Positions 42,469 to 51,506 are shown, numbered from the stretch's first letter. The stretch is 64,000 bases of DNA from DASYKT01 sp963718105 (GCA_963718105.1 OY970352.1:1178001-1242000), one strand, 5' to 3'. Notes: generated by a model from the sequence alone, not told the origin. Made by a program: numbers and translations.

Positions 42469-42501
42469 GAGGCGTGAGGCGTGGACTTCACGCCTCTTTT
42501 T
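42469..42501 (+). terminator. Riboswitch terminator
   Basis: GAGGCGTGA pairs with TCACGCCTC (9 bp) around a 10-nt loop, followed by five T residues. Confidence 0.85.
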
Positions 42502-42543
42502 GTATCTTTCGGGGCGGCGTGAGTGTCTACGTATAAAAAGGAT

Positions 42544-43866
42544 ATGAAACGTATCACCATCATCGGAGGCGGCGCGACCGGCACTTTGCTGGCGGTCAAT
42601 CTCATTCGCCACGCGGGCGACCAGCCGCTAGTGATAAACATCGTCGAGAAAAACGAGCGTTTTGGCCAGGGCGTGGCATATTCGACCGTACAGGATTATC
42701 ACCTGTTAAATGTTCCCGCCGGCAAGATGGGCGCTTTTCCCGATGACGTGGAGCATTTTCATAAATGGCTGGCGAGTAAGAGTTACGATTTTAAACCGGC
42801 TGATTTTGTTCCGCGCCGCATCTATGGCGAATATCTGAAAAAGCTTTTTTGGGAAGCTTATGAAAACCGCGCGGCAAACGTCACTGTCAATCTTTTTAAC
42901 GAAGAAGCGCTGGATATTTTATTTAAAGGCGGCGAAGCCGAGGTCTGGCTGAATTCAGGCACCAGCCTGCGTTCGGACAAAGTGGTGCTGGCGTTCGGCA
43001 ATTTTTTGCCGCCCACTCCGCGGACAGAAGACCAGCAGTTTCTCTCAGCCCCGAAATATTTTGGCGATCCATGGAACAGGCGCATCGGCGAGGCGATAAA
43101 AGACACCGACGATATTTTTATTATCGGCACCGGCCTGACGATGGTCGATGCGGCAGTCGGTTTTTATCACACTTATCACAAGGGTAAGATCTTTGCCGTT
43201 TCCACTCACGGCCTTTTGCCTTCGACGCATAAACTCGGCTCCAGCTATCCTTCGTTCGAGGCCGAGGTCGAAAAACACGAAAAAATTTCAGGGATCTTAA
43301 AGACCGTTCGTTCGCACATAAAAGCGGCCGAAGCCGGTGAGGGAGACTGGCGCGCCGTGATCGATTCGCTAAGGCCCGTCACGCAAAAAGCCTGGATGAA
43401 ACTTCCGGTAACGGAAAAGCTGCGCTTTATGCGGCACCTGAAACATTTCTGGAATACCTGCCGGCACCGGATCCCGCCCGAGTGTGCCGAGGTCCTTTAC
43501 CGGATGCAGTGGACCGACCAGCTTCATATAAAAAAGGGAAGAATAAAAAGTATCGTGCTCAAAAGGAACGGTAAATTCGAGGTGGCGTTCGGGCGCGAAA
43601 AGGTGACGGTCGATGCGGTAATAAACTGCACGGGATCGGAGAGCGATTTTTCCAAGGTAAATGTGCCGCTGGTGAAAAGCCTGCTTTCCAAAGGAGCGAT
43701 CAAAACCGACCCGCTTTCTCTGGGGCTGGAGGCCGATCCGAAGGGCAAAATATCCGAAAATCTTTACACTATCGGGACGGCGCTCAAGGGTATTATGTGG
43801 GAATCTACCGCCATGCCGGAACTGCGAACGCAGGCCAGAGACCTGGCGCTGCAGTTTTTGCATTAA
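42544..43866 (+). CDS. FAD/NAD(P)-binding protein (NAD_binding_9 type)
   Basis: 440 residues from ATG 42544; GTG 42523 would add seven. KRITIIGGGATGTLLAVNLI binds FAD, GQGVAYSTVQDYHLLNVPAGKMGAFPDD is the family signature, and IFIIGTGLTMVDAAV is the second dinucleotide loop. It resembles HydN/YdhS-like FAD-dependent oxidoreductases of unknown substrate. It is the only gene behind the c-di-AMP riboswitch. Confidence 0.85.
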   Translation: MKRITIIGGGATGTLLAVNLIRHAGDQPLVINIVEKNERFGQGVAYSTVQDYHLLNVPAGKMGAFPDDVEHFHKWLASKSYDFKPADFVPRRIYGEYLKKLFWEAYENRAANVTVNLFNEEALDILFKGGEAEVWLNSGTSLRSDKVVLAFGNFLPPTPRTEDQQFLSAPKYFGDPWNRRIGEAIKDTDDIFIIGTGLTMVDAAVGFYHTYHKGKIFAVSTHGLLPSTHKLGSSYPSFEAEVEKHEKISGILKTVRSHIKAAEAGEGDWRAVIDSLRPVTQKAWMKLPVTEKLRFMRHLKHFWNTCRHRIPPECAEVLYRMQWTDQLHIKKGRIKSIVLKRNGKFEVAFGREKVTVDAVINCTGSESDFSKVNVPLVKSLLSKGAIKTDPLSLGLEADPKGKISENLYTIGTALKGIMWESTAMPELRTQARDLALQFLH

Positions 43867-43904
43867 GACAACGAGCATTCGTGCGGCAACAACCGCTCAT
43901 CAAG

Positions 43905-43990
43905 ATGAAGGCGGAGACGCGGCAGTTATGGAGCGTGTTTGCTAATCGACAAAGAACACGCTCCATAACTGTCGCGTTTCCGCCTCGAAC
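43905..43990. repeat. Family C inverted-pair repeat
   Basis: GGCGGAGACGCGGCAGTTAT then GGAGCGTGT, 18-bp centre, AACACGCTCCATAACTGTCG then CGTTTCCGCC. It lies within a 302-bp gene-free gap that shows nothing else. Confidence 0.88.
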
Positions 43991-44168
43991 GCCGATCTTT
44001 ATTCCTTTGTGGGCAGCGCTAATAAAATAAAGATCGGCGGAGTTAACGCTTTGATTATCTACTGAAATAAGTGCTATTGACTAAGACGTTCCCAAATTGC
44101 TATCAATAATGTAACGAATAATTTACGGGCGTATATAATGCATCATTGGCCCGGTATGAGGAGGGTAT

Positions 44169-45188
44169 GTGAAAGTAAAAGTCTTTTTATCTTTACCGCT
44201 CGTTTTGGTGTTATTTTTTTGCGCCTGCCTGCCTTCGGCGCCGTCCGGGCAGAGTAAACGGACGATCACTCTCTACGGCTTTTCGATCATGCGCGAGCCG
44301 CTGGAGAAAGCGATCATTCCCGCCTTTCAGCAAAAATGGAAAGCCGAGCACGGCGAAGACGTCGGGTTTGCCGGCTCTTATGCAGGTTCGGAAACCGTCA
44401 CCAACCAGATACTCCAGGGCGCGCCGGCGGATGTGGCGATACTTTCGATCGAGCGCGATGTCACGCGTCTGGTCGCGGGCAAGGCGGTTACTTCGGATTG
44501 GCGCGCGATGCCGAATAAAGGCATCGTGAATAAAACCCCGTTCGTCATTCTGGTGCGGCCCGGTAATCCAAAAGGCATCCAGGATTTTGCCGACCTGGCG
44601 AAAGACGGTGTGAAGGTGATCCATCCCGATCCGGTCAGCTCCGGCGGGGCGCAATGGTCGATCCTGGCGATGTACGGCTCTGAATTGAAAAAATCTGCGG
44701 CGGAAACTGGTGAACCCGATGCGGGCCGTGCCGTGCGCACCCTGCAGGCGATCTGGAAAAACGTATTCTCAACACCCGGCTCAGCCAGGGAAGCCCGCAC
44801 GCAATTTGAGACCGGCTATGGCGATGCGCTTATCACTTACGAACTCGAAGGCCTGACGATGAAAGACGCCGGCTCGCCGTGCGACATCGTCGTTCCAAAA
44901 TCTACCATCTTCAGCGAGCACCCCGTTGCTATTCTCGACCGCAACGTCACTCCCGATGAACGCCCGGTCATCGAAGCCTTTGTAAAATTTTTGTGGAGCG
45001 ATGAAGCGCAGCAGGCTTTTGTCAAGTATCATTTCCGCTCTTCCATCAACGAAAGTTTTAATGAAACAAACAAGCAATTTGCTAAGATAGAAATGCCATT
45101 CACAGTAGAATATTTCGGCGGCTGGGATAAAGCCTACCCGGATGTGATAGAGAAGGTATTTATCGCGCAGGTGCAGGGTAAAAAGTAG
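44169..45188 (+). CDS. cysP: Sulfate ABC transporter substrate-binding lipoprotein
   Basis: 339 residues from a GTG start with GAGGAGGG 5-6 bp upstream. A lipoprotein signal (VLVLFFCACLPSAPSG) is followed by the Sbp/CysP fold: ITLYGFSIMREPLEKAIIPAF, SYAGSETVTNQILQGAPADVAIL, NPKGIQDFADLAKDGVKVIHPDPVSSGGAQW. It binds sulfate or thiosulfate at the outer face of the inner membrane. First gene of a three-gene transporter unit. Confidence 0.9.
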   Translation: MKVKVFLSLPLVLVLFFCACLPSAPSGQSKRTITLYGFSIMREPLEKAIIPAFQQKWKAEHGEDVGFAGSYAGSETVTNQILQGAPADVAILSIERDVTRLVAGKAVTSDWRAMPNKGIVNKTPFVILVRPGNPKGIQDFADLAKDGVKVIHPDPVSSGGAQWSILAMYGSELKKSAAETGEPDAGRAVRTLQAIWKNVFSTPGSAREARTQFETGYGDALITYELEGLTMKDAGSPCDIVVPKSTIFSEHPVAILDRNVTPDERPVIEAFVKFLWSDEAQQAFVKYHFRSSINESFNETNKQFAKIEMPFTVEYFGGWDKAYPDVIEKVFIAQVQGKK

Positions 45189-45240
45189 TGTAGCGCCGGC
45201 GTCCCGCCGGCTGTCGCGTGAGCGTCCCGCTCGCGCTTCA
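45188..45240. repeat. Partial family A-like repeats
   Basis: GCGCCGGCGTCCCGCCGGC followed by GCGTGAGCGTCCCGCTCGCG: two adjacent hairpins between cysP and the permease gene. Confidence 0.6.
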
Positions 45241-45260
45241 GGAACGATTGATTTTAAACT

Positions 45261-46082
45261 ATGGCAGGAATGCGGCATGTAAGAGGTTTCGACATCGTCA
45301 AACCGCTGAGCATCTTTATGATGGTCGCGGTGATGACGCCGCTTATCCTGCTCCCGCTCGCGTCCATTTTTATTTACGGCACCCTCGGCGGGCTTGATCA
45401 TTTCTGGGCGGCGCTGGTTGCGCCCGAAGCTATTTTTGCCCTGCAGCTTTCGATGGTGACCAGTTTTTGGGCGACCGTTTTTAATGTGATCTTCGGGCTT
45501 TTTGCGGCTTATGTTCTTTCCAAATACAGGTTTTGGGGAAGCAACGCCGTGACGGTGCTTATCTCTCTGCCGACCGCGATCCCGACGGCCGTCGCCGGTT
45601 TCGCGCTGCTTTTGCTGTGGGGACCTTTCGGGTTACTAGGAAGATTTACCGCGCCGCACGTGGGCATAATGTTTACAGCCTATGCCATTATTCTGGCGAA
45701 TATCTTTGTTACTTTTCCGCTGGCATTCGGCGTTATCAAGCCGGTCTTCGATACGATGAGCCAATCGCTCGAGGAAGCTTCGGCGACGATGGGCGCCACG
45801 CGCTGGCAAACTTTCTGGCACGTGACGCTGCCGAGCTTACGCGGGGCGATCGTGACCGGCGCCTTGTTAACCTTTGCGCGCGCGGTGGGTGAATTCGGTT
45901 CGACGATCCTGGTGTCGGGTAACCTGGCATCCCGCACCCAGACCGCGCCGCTTTATATTTTTGCAAAATTTAACGAAGGCCAGGTCGAATCGGCCAATGC
46001 GATCGCGATCGTGCTGGCCCTGTTTTCATTCGCGATCTTTAGCGTGTTGTTTTTTGCACAGAATTGGCTGGACCGAAAATAA
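45261..46082 (+). CDS. cysT: Sulfate ABC transporter permease
   Basis: 273 residues, six spans expected. The EAA loop reads EEASATMGATRWQTFWHVTLPSLRGAI, and GEFGSTILVSGN is typical of CysT/CysW-type permeases. Only one permease gene is present, although sulfate importers normally use CysT plus CysW, so either it forms a homodimer or the second half is encoded elsewhere. Confidence 0.85.
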   Translation: MAGMRHVRGFDIVKPLSIFMMVAVMTPLILLPLASIFIYGTLGGLDHFWAALVAPEAIFALQLSMVTSFWATVFNVIFGLFAAYVLSKYRFWGSNAVTVLISLPTAIPTAVAGFALLLLWGPFGLLGRFTAPHVGIMFTAYAIILANIFVTFPLAFGVIKPVFDTMSQSLEEASATMGATRWQTFWHVTLPSLRGAIVTGALLTFARAVGEFGSTILVSGNLASRTQTAPLYIFAKFNEGQVESANAIAIVLALFSFAIFSVLFFAQNWLDRK

Positions 46083-46190
46083 GTGAATAACGATTAATGA
46101 ATAGTGATGAGTGATGAGGGAACAATGATTAAAACAAGGCACTTAATTATTCGTTAATCACTAATCGTTATTCATTATTAGTTAAGTAGA
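46083..46190. repeat. GTGATTAATGAATA-type simple-sequence inverted repeat
   Basis: GAATAACGATTAATGAATAG and its near-complement TTCGTTAATCACTAATCGTTATTCATTATT lie on either side of a short centre. The motif is like the repeats at 50.6, 55.0 and 58.0 kb. Confidence 0.7.
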
Positions 46191-46193
46191 CCT

Positions 46194-47279
46194 ATGATCG
46201 ACGCACAAACACTAGCCGCGAGCATAAAAGGCGTGAGCAAAAAGTTCGGCAAGACGGTAGTGTTGGACAATATCAACTTTGACGTCTCCGAAGGCGAGAT
46301 CGTCGTTCTTCTTGGCGCTTCAGGCAGCGGCAAGACGACCATTCTGCGCATCATTGCCGGGCTGGAGTCGGCCGATATCGGCAGCATTGCCCTGCATGGC
46401 CGCGATATTACCGAGGCCCCGGCGCGCGAACGCGGCGTCGGCGTTATCTTTCAACAGTACGCGCTTTTTCCGCAAATGAATGTAGAGAAAAACGTCGGCT
46501 ACGGGCTGCGGCTGCGCCGCCGCTCGCGAAAAGACATCAGGAAAAAAGTCGATGAACTGATCGAGCTGGTGGAATTGCAGGAACACCGTAAAAAATATCC
46601 GCTGCAGCTTTCGGGCGGGCAGCAGCAGCGCGTCGCGATCGCCCGGGCGTTGGCCTACGACCCTGAGATACTTCTTTTCGACGAACCGTTCAGCGCGCTC
46701 GATGCGCAGATCCGTTCGAGCCTGCGGCGCGACATCCGCATCCTGCTGAAAAAGATAAACAAGCCGGCGATCTTTATCACGCACGATCAGGAAGAGGCGC
46801 TGGAAATAGCCGATCGCATCGCGGTGCTCAATCAGGGGCGTGTCGATCAGATCGCCGTGCCGTATGAGATCTACAGCGACCCGGCGACGGAATTTGTCGC
46901 CACTTTCCTGGGCGCCGCCAACCTGATCGAAGGAAAGATCGATGGGCAGGATTTTGTCAGCGACGGGATCAGGCTGCAGCTTCAGACATTTGAGCTAAAA
47001 GACGGCGACCGGGTAAAACTCGTCTTTCGTCCGGAAGACGTATTTTTGCGCAAGCCGGAAAACCTAACGCAGAATTACCAGCGACTGACCGAAGGAATTA
47101 TTAAGGAAGTCAATTTTGTCGGCGCGTTTGAAAAGGTCGTCTTGGTTTTGGATACGCCCGGCGCGCCGCCGATCATCGTGACGCGTCCGAAAACCGAGAC
47201 CGGCGTTAATCCTCTCGCCATCGGGCAAAAAGTGACGGTCGGATTGGTCAGATTCCGCATCTTGCCGCAGGTTAGCTGA
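46194..47279 (+). CDS. cysA: Sulfate ABC transporter ATP-binding protein
   Basis: 361 residues. Walker A GASGSGKT, Q-loop IFQQYALFPQ, signature LSGGQQQRVAIARAL, Walker B LLFDEP, H-loop ITHDQEEAL are all intact. A C-terminal TOBE-type regulatory domain (about 240-361) follows. It energises uptake with the products of the two upstream genes. Confidence 0.9.
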   Translation: MIDAQTLAASIKGVSKKFGKTVVLDNINFDVSEGEIVVLLGASGSGKTTILRIIAGLESADIGSIALHGRDITEAPARERGVGVIFQQYALFPQMNVEKNVGYGLRLRRRSRKDIRKKVDELIELVELQEHRKKYPLQLSGGQQQRVAIARALAYDPEILLFDEPFSALDAQIRSSLRRDIRILLKKINKPAIFITHDQEEALEIADRIAVLNQGRVDQIAVPYEIYSDPATEFVATFLGAANLIEGKIDGQDFVSDGIRLQLQTFELKDGDRVKLVFRPEDVFLRKPENLTQNYQRLTEGIIKEVNFVGAFEKVVLVLDTPGAPPIIVTRPKTETGVNPLAIGQKVTVGLVRFRILPQVS

Positions 47280-47329
47280 GAATTTTATGGCTTTGCCTAG
47301 CCGGCAACGGCCTGGAACTAAATTTTGCG

Positions 47330-47395
47330 TGACCAGGTGTAACAGTTCCAGGGTGTGACAGTGTTACACCTGTTACAAAAATGTTCCAGAAATCC
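47330..47395. repeat. GGTGTAACAG/CTGTTACACC inverted repeat
   Basis: AGGTGTAACAGTTCCAGGGT ... AGTGTTACACCTGTTAC with TGTTCCAGAA; simple-sequence style inverted repeat. It lies in the 459-bp gap 47280-47738, which holds this and a family B pair but no gene. Confidence 0.55.
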
Positions 47396-47580
47396 CGTGA
47401 AATTCGCTAATCCGCAGGTTAAATTAAAAAAGAACATTGAAGCCGGGAAATTGAGTGTTGGCACCTTTTCCCGGCCTCAGGCTACCTGAAAGCATAGCTC
47501 AGCCGGGAAATTTAGTCGTTAAGCGATTCGAAGTAATAGGGATTTGCCTGTGGATTTAAATATAGCAAGAGGAGAATGAG

Positions 47581-47669
47581 GTCAGAACCCGAAGCGGTAG
47601 CGAGGGGTTTCTTTGAAAAAATCAAAAGACCCAAAATCTAAAACCCCTCGCTACCGCTTCGGGTTCTGA
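47581..47669. repeat. Family B inverted pair
   Basis: GTCAGAACCCGAAGCGGTAG ... CTACCGCTTCGGGTTCTGAC with a 48-bp centre; flanked by ATGAG on the left and CTCAT on the right. Confidence 0.9.
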
Positions 47670-47738
47670 CCTCATAACAATGGCCATTCGTTTCAAACTG
47701 TTGACACTGCCGCTTTTCTCCTAAACAATTACAATATT

Positions 47739-48239
47739 ATGAAACACAAGCTGGCCTTCCTGTTATTGGTCTTGGGTATGTCGGTTTCAGCTTTTGCTCA
47801 ATCCGGCGAAGCCCCGCTCGGGCTCGACCCCGGTGTTTCGCCTCACCGGGAGATCGACGATATTTACAAGAAGTTCAACGCCGCATACAAGATGCTGGAT
47901 GTAGACGGCGTGGCGGACCTTTATACCGAAACGGCCGATTATCTTCCGGCGGGCGGTAAGCCGCTAAAAGGGCGGGCCGAGATCAGGCAAAACTTTTCGG
48001 GATTTTTCAGCAGCGTAAAGCAGCGCGGCTATACGATGAGCATCACCTTTCAAATAAACCAGCGCGAGGTTACCGGCAAGCTGGGCTATGACGTCGGCGT
48101 ATATACTCTGACAACTTTTGAGAACGGGCGGCAGCTCCGCCAGGGCCGCGGGCGGTTTGTGGTGGTGACCAAAAAGACGGGCAGCACCTGGCGCTTCCAG
48201 TTAGATACGTACAGCGATCTGCCGCCCGAGAAAAAATAA
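47739..48239 (+). CDS. Secreted NTF2/SnoaL-like protein
   Basis: 166 residues. Signal peptide LAFLLLVLGMSVSAFAQ. The mature part follows the DUF4440/SnoaL pattern: EIDDIYKKFNAAYKMLDVDGVADLYTETADYLPAGGKPLKGRAEI and a TWRFQLDTYSDL end. Function unknown. The NurA gene begins 2 bp after its stop. Confidence 0.75.
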   Translation: MKHKLAFLLLVLGMSVSAFAQSGEAPLGLDPGVSPHREIDDIYKKFNAAYKMLDVDGVADLYTETADYLPAGGKPLKGRAEIRQNFSGFFSSVKQRGYTMSITFQINQREVTGKLGYDVGVYTLTTFENGRQLRQGRGRFVVVTKKTGSTWRFQLDTYSDLPPEKK

Positions 48240-48241
48240 TA

Positions 48242-49462
48242 ATGCTTTTTCGTGAACTACTTGTTAAAGAACTCGATGATCGCAGCGGGGAATTTACGCG
48301 CTTTGCCGCCGATTGGGAAGCAGCGAAAAAACATTACTCGGCGATACTGAGCGAACTGCCGTCCGCCGATCCGGCGGAGATCCGCCGGAGATTTGCGGGC
48401 GAGGAAAATATCGGCGCGCTCCCTTCCGATGAACTGGACAAAGCGGGTGGCCCGGCATTTTCTTTTTCGGAAAAATGGCACAATCACGAACAGGCCCGCA
48501 AATGGGCGCTAACCATACTGGAAAACCGCACCACTTTTGCCGCCGACGGCAGCCAGATCTCGCCCGATAAAAATATCTCGCTTCCGTTTGCCGCGGTGCA
48601 GATCGGCTGGTTTGAAAATCACCACACCAATGGCAAAAACGGAGACGGCATCAATGGCGGGGGCTCATATATTAAAGACGCGCGGTTCGTCATCATCTCG
48701 CCGGACGATCTGATGTATTCCGACGGCGGGGAGAATAGCAATCAGGAAACGCGGGTCGGGCTGCGCCGCTTTACCGAAGAGATCGAAGAAGCCAAGCGTT
48801 TTCTTGAGAGCAAACGCGGCTGGCAAGCGCGCGGCGAAAAAATGCCGCTGGCTTTTTTTGACGGCACGCTATTAATTTCGATCTCGCTGCCGAAATCAAA
48901 GATCCAGGGCCAGTACGCGGCGAAGACGCTCGAATTAGTGCGGGCGTCGGAAGAAACCCGCGTGCCGCTGGTCGGTTACATCGACCGCAGCGAGGCTTGC
49001 GACGTGGTAAAGCTGCTCGATCACCTAAACGACGGGAAACTTGCGGACTCGCGCGCAACCGTATACGACCCGCACGTCATCTCATTTGAAAACTGGGGCG
49101 ACCGTTCGATCTTTTATCACTGCCGCCGCCAGAATCTGAGCGAATTTTACGACGAGGAAAAACAGCGCGCGCTGGTCGGTTTTGTTTATCTGCAGACCAC
49201 GGGAAATGAAACACCGGCGAGGCTGGATATCCCGGCATGGATCTATGAAGACGGTCTGGTTGACGAAGTGATCGATACCGCGCGGGCGGAATGCGTGATC
49301 GGCCTGGGCTATCCGTACCCGCTCGAGGCGGCCGACGCCACCGCCGTGATCGGCACCGCCGAGCGCGATTCTTTCTTGCGGGCTTTGCAGGAATTCGCAA
49401 AAAAGAATAATCTGCCGTTTAGCGTGTCGCGCAAATCGGCGAGCAAGGGAAGACGCAGATGA
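48242..49462 (+). CDS. nurA: NurA-domain nuclease
   Basis: 406 residues. FAADGSQISPDKNISLPFAAVQIGWF contains the NurA Asp-Gly-Ser motif, and LAFFDGTLLISISLP and GYIDRSEACDVVKLL match later conserved segments with metal-binding acids. NurA is the 5'-3' nuclease that works with the HerA ATPase in DNA end resection and, in bacteria, in some anti-phage systems. No HerA ATPase is in the window. A probable HAS-barrel protein is encoded two genes downstream. Confidence 0.82.
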   Translation: MLFRELLVKELDDRSGEFTRFAADWEAAKKHYSAILSELPSADPAEIRRRFAGEENIGALPSDELDKAGGPAFSFSEKWHNHEQARKWALTILENRTTFAADGSQISPDKNISLPFAAVQIGWFENHHTNGKNGDGINGGGSYIKDARFVIISPDDLMYSDGGENSNQETRVGLRRFTEEIEEAKRFLESKRGWQARGEKMPLAFFDGTLLISISLPKSKIQGQYAAKTLELVRASEETRVPLVGYIDRSEACDVVKLLDHLNDGKLADSRATVYDPHVISFENWGDRSIFYHCRRQNLSEFYDEEKQRALVGFVYLQTTGNETPARLDIPAWIYEDGLVDEVIDTARAECVIGLGYPYPLEAADATAVIGTAERDSFLRALQEFAKKNNLPFSVSRKSASKGRRR

Positions 49463-49920
49463 AACAGCAAACCACGACAGCGAATTTTTGCCCGGCCTGC
49501 GGTTCGGCGGCCGGCGGCGAATTAAATTCATCGTGCAAAGTTTGCGGAAAGCTTTTGAAAGAGGGTTATTTTCCGCTGGATAATCTGCGCGCTTCTTATC
49601 TGCGGAAAACGCTCTATCAACCGCAGCCAAATGAAGAACGAAAAGAAATGAAAAATCTTTTTGAAGAAAATAAGAATACGGCTTCGGAAACGGCCCGGGC
49701 TTTTGCCGTTTATTCGATGGTCCCGTACTTGGGGATTTTATTTTGCCCGGGCGCGGTAGTGATGGGCGGCGTAGGAATGCTTGTTTCCTATCGCAAACCG
49801 GCGCTCGGCGGCGGGCGCACTTCCGCCTGGAGCATCGTCGGCGGGTTTCTGGTGCTCGCTTTTCAAATATTTTTATGGTGGCTGCTTTATTATATTCCGA
49901 CACTGGAAAGGCATTTTTAG
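49459..49920 (+). CDS. Zinc-ribbon membrane protein
   Basis: 153 residues overlapping nurA by 4 bp (ATGA). A two-pair zinc ribbon (CPACGS ... CKVCGK) is followed by a linker and two hydrophobic segments (YLGILFCPGAVVMGGVGMLV and IVGGFLVLAFQIFLWWLLYYI). Function unknown. Confidence 0.7.
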   Translation: MKQQTTTANFCPACGSAAGGELNSSCKVCGKLLKEGYFPLDNLRASYLRKTLYQPQPNEERKEMKNLFEENKNTASETARAFAVYSMVPYLGILFCPGAVVMGGVGMLVSYRKPALGGGRTSAWSIVGGFLVLAFQIFLWWLLYYIPTLERHF

Positions 49921-50033
49921 ATTTTAGATTCCGGGTTTTAGATTTTAGATTGATTGGGATATCCGGCATCAGATCTGAAAATTCGACCTGGAGTCTAATC
50001 CAAAATCCAAAATCCGGAATCCAAAATTGATTT
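49921..50033. repeat. AGATTTTAGATT / AAAATCCAAAATCC simple-sequence inverted repeat
   Basis: Multiple TTTTAGATT units on the left and AATCCAAAATCC units on the right are broadly complementary. A similar block lies at 52925-53052. Confidence 0.7.
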
Positions 50034-50630
50034 ATGAACATTGCCCGAATAGTAAAATCCAATTCTCACGTCGATTATGTCGCGCGTGTTATCGATTCGC
50101 TGGATGTCGAAACGCCGCCGCGCGCCGAAGATTTCGGCTTCGGGCAATTCGTGACATTGCCGCAGGCGGACGACACGGAAGTGATCGGCGTGATCTACGA
50201 TTCAGAATTGATCAATCCCGAATATGGCGGCTTTGGCCCGCGCCTATCACCCAAACCCGACGCCAGCCGCTTTACACCCGATTATCTGAATGAGCAGGGA
50301 ACCCTGCTGGGAATTTTGCTGCTGGGCTGGCGCGACAAAAAAACCGGTACCGTGCACCAGACGATGCCGCGGCGGGTCATCCCGGTAAATCAGGAAGTGG
50401 AAGCGCTGGAAGATGAAGCGGTGCTGGATTTTCACCGCCCCCAAAGCGGCGAAGTCCAGCTTCATTACTATTCGCAAATCATTGACCACGCGGGAGTTTT
50501 CGCCCTGCCGCTGCTTGAGGCCGTGATCCTGCAGCTCACCGTGCATTGCAATGAGGCCGAGCAAAGCCGCCTTAACGTGCTCCAGCAATCGCTGGCCTGG
50601 CAGCGAACCATGGGCGGGATGAGACTGTAA
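50034..50630 (+). CDS. Probable HAS-barrel protein (HerA-NurA associated)
   Basis: 198 residues. NIARIVKSNSHVDYVARVIDSL, FGFGQFVTLPQADDTEVIGVIYDSELI and the later beta-rich part fit a HAS-barrel-like module, the N-terminal domain of HerA here seen without an ATPase. The assignment leans on the nearby NurA gene and is moderate. A C-terminal helical part (LQLTVHCNEAEQSRLNVLQQSL) follows. Confidence 0.5.
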   Translation: MNIARIVKSNSHVDYVARVIDSLDVETPPRAEDFGFGQFVTLPQADDTEVIGVIYDSELINPEYGGFGPRLSPKPDASRFTPDYLNEQGTLLGILLLGWRDKKTGTVHQTMPRRVIPVNQEVEALEDEAVLDFHRPQSGEVQLHYYSQIIDHAGVFALPLLEAVILQLTVHCNEAEQSRLNVLQQSLAWQRTMGGMRL

Positions 50631-50745
50631 TTAGTGAATAGGGAATAGTGAATAGTGAATAGGGATTAATGATGGTCGTAGCCGAAAATCTAAATGGCTT
50701 CTCACTAATCACTAATCACTAATCACTATTCACTGATCACTGCTT
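50631..50745. repeat. GTGAATAGTGAATAG / CTAATCACTAATCAC simple-sequence inverted repeat
   Basis: Left: tandem GAATAGTGAATAGGGA units. Right: tandem ACTAATCACTAATC units, complementary in reverse to the left arm. It fills the gap after the HAS-barrel gene. Confidence 0.75.
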
Positions 50746-50854
50746 TGCAGGCATCCCTAAACTGTGAGTTTTCATCTATAATCTTGTTAAATCTGTTCGA
50801 AAGACCGTTACTATATTTAAATTACGAATTTCCCGTAGAATCAGGAAGAGTTTT

Positions 50855-51424
50855 ATGAAAAAAATATCAATATTTTTGTTTTTAGGCCTGTTTGTGTTTG
50901 CGATGGGCACGTTTGCGCAGCCGCGTGTGGCGGAGAAACCTTCGATCGGCGACCCGGACGCTCCGAAACCGGCGCCGGCCCCCGAATCATTTGAAGCGAA
51001 ATACGAAGGCGGAATTTTTGGCTACAGCAAAAAGGAAGAGGGCACTCTGAAATTTGACGACCTCAATTCGCGGCTCGTGTTCTTCGGCAAGGACAAGAGA
51101 GAAAAGTTGTCCGTACCCTACAAATCGATGCTGGTCATCTACCCGCAATCTCAGTCAGTGCAGTCAACCACCGGCAAAGTCGTCAGCGTTATTCCTTACG
51201 GCAGCATCTTTGGCGGCTTTATCAAAGAAAAACGCCGCTATCTGGTGATAAACTTCGACGACCCGGATGTCGAGGTCAGGGGCCTGGTGAATTTCAAACT
51301 GGAAACCAAGGAACTGCTCGATTCGGTGATCTACACGCTCGGCCAGAAAGCGGCCATGAAGGCCCGCGGCGATGCTTATTATCGGGAGAAAAAGATCACG
51401 ATAACGACCGTGAAAGAGATCTAG
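50855..51424 (+). CDS. Secreted protein of unknown function
   Basis: 189 residues. Signal peptide ISIFLFLGLFVFAMGTFAQ, Pro-rich linker (DPDAPKPAPAPE), then a PH/GRAM-like pattern (FDDLNSRLVFFGKDKREKLSVPYKSMLVIYP ... RRYLVINFDDPD) without a firm family. AGGAAGAG precedes the ATG. A terminator follows. Confidence 0.6.
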   Translation: MKKISIFLFLGLFVFAMGTFAQPRVAEKPSIGDPDAPKPAPAPESFEAKYEGGIFGYSKKEEGTLKFDDLNSRLVFFGKDKREKLSVPYKSMLVIYPQSQSVQSTTGKVVSVIPYGSIFGGFIKEKRRYLVINFDDPDVEVRGLVNFKLETKELLDSVIYTLGQKAAMKARGDAYYREKKITITTVKEI

Positions 51425-51439
51425 TTTTCGCGGGCGTAT

Positions 51440-51492
51440 ACCTGGGAGCGCCGGCATGAACGCGCGGCGTTCAAGTTAGTATCGCGTTGGTA
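51440..51492. repeat. Partial family A repeat
   Basis: ACCTGGGAGCGCCGGCATGA then CGCGCGGCG; only the left end of a family A element remains. Confidence 0.55.
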
Positions 51493-51506
51493 GCAGGTAA
51501 AATCCA

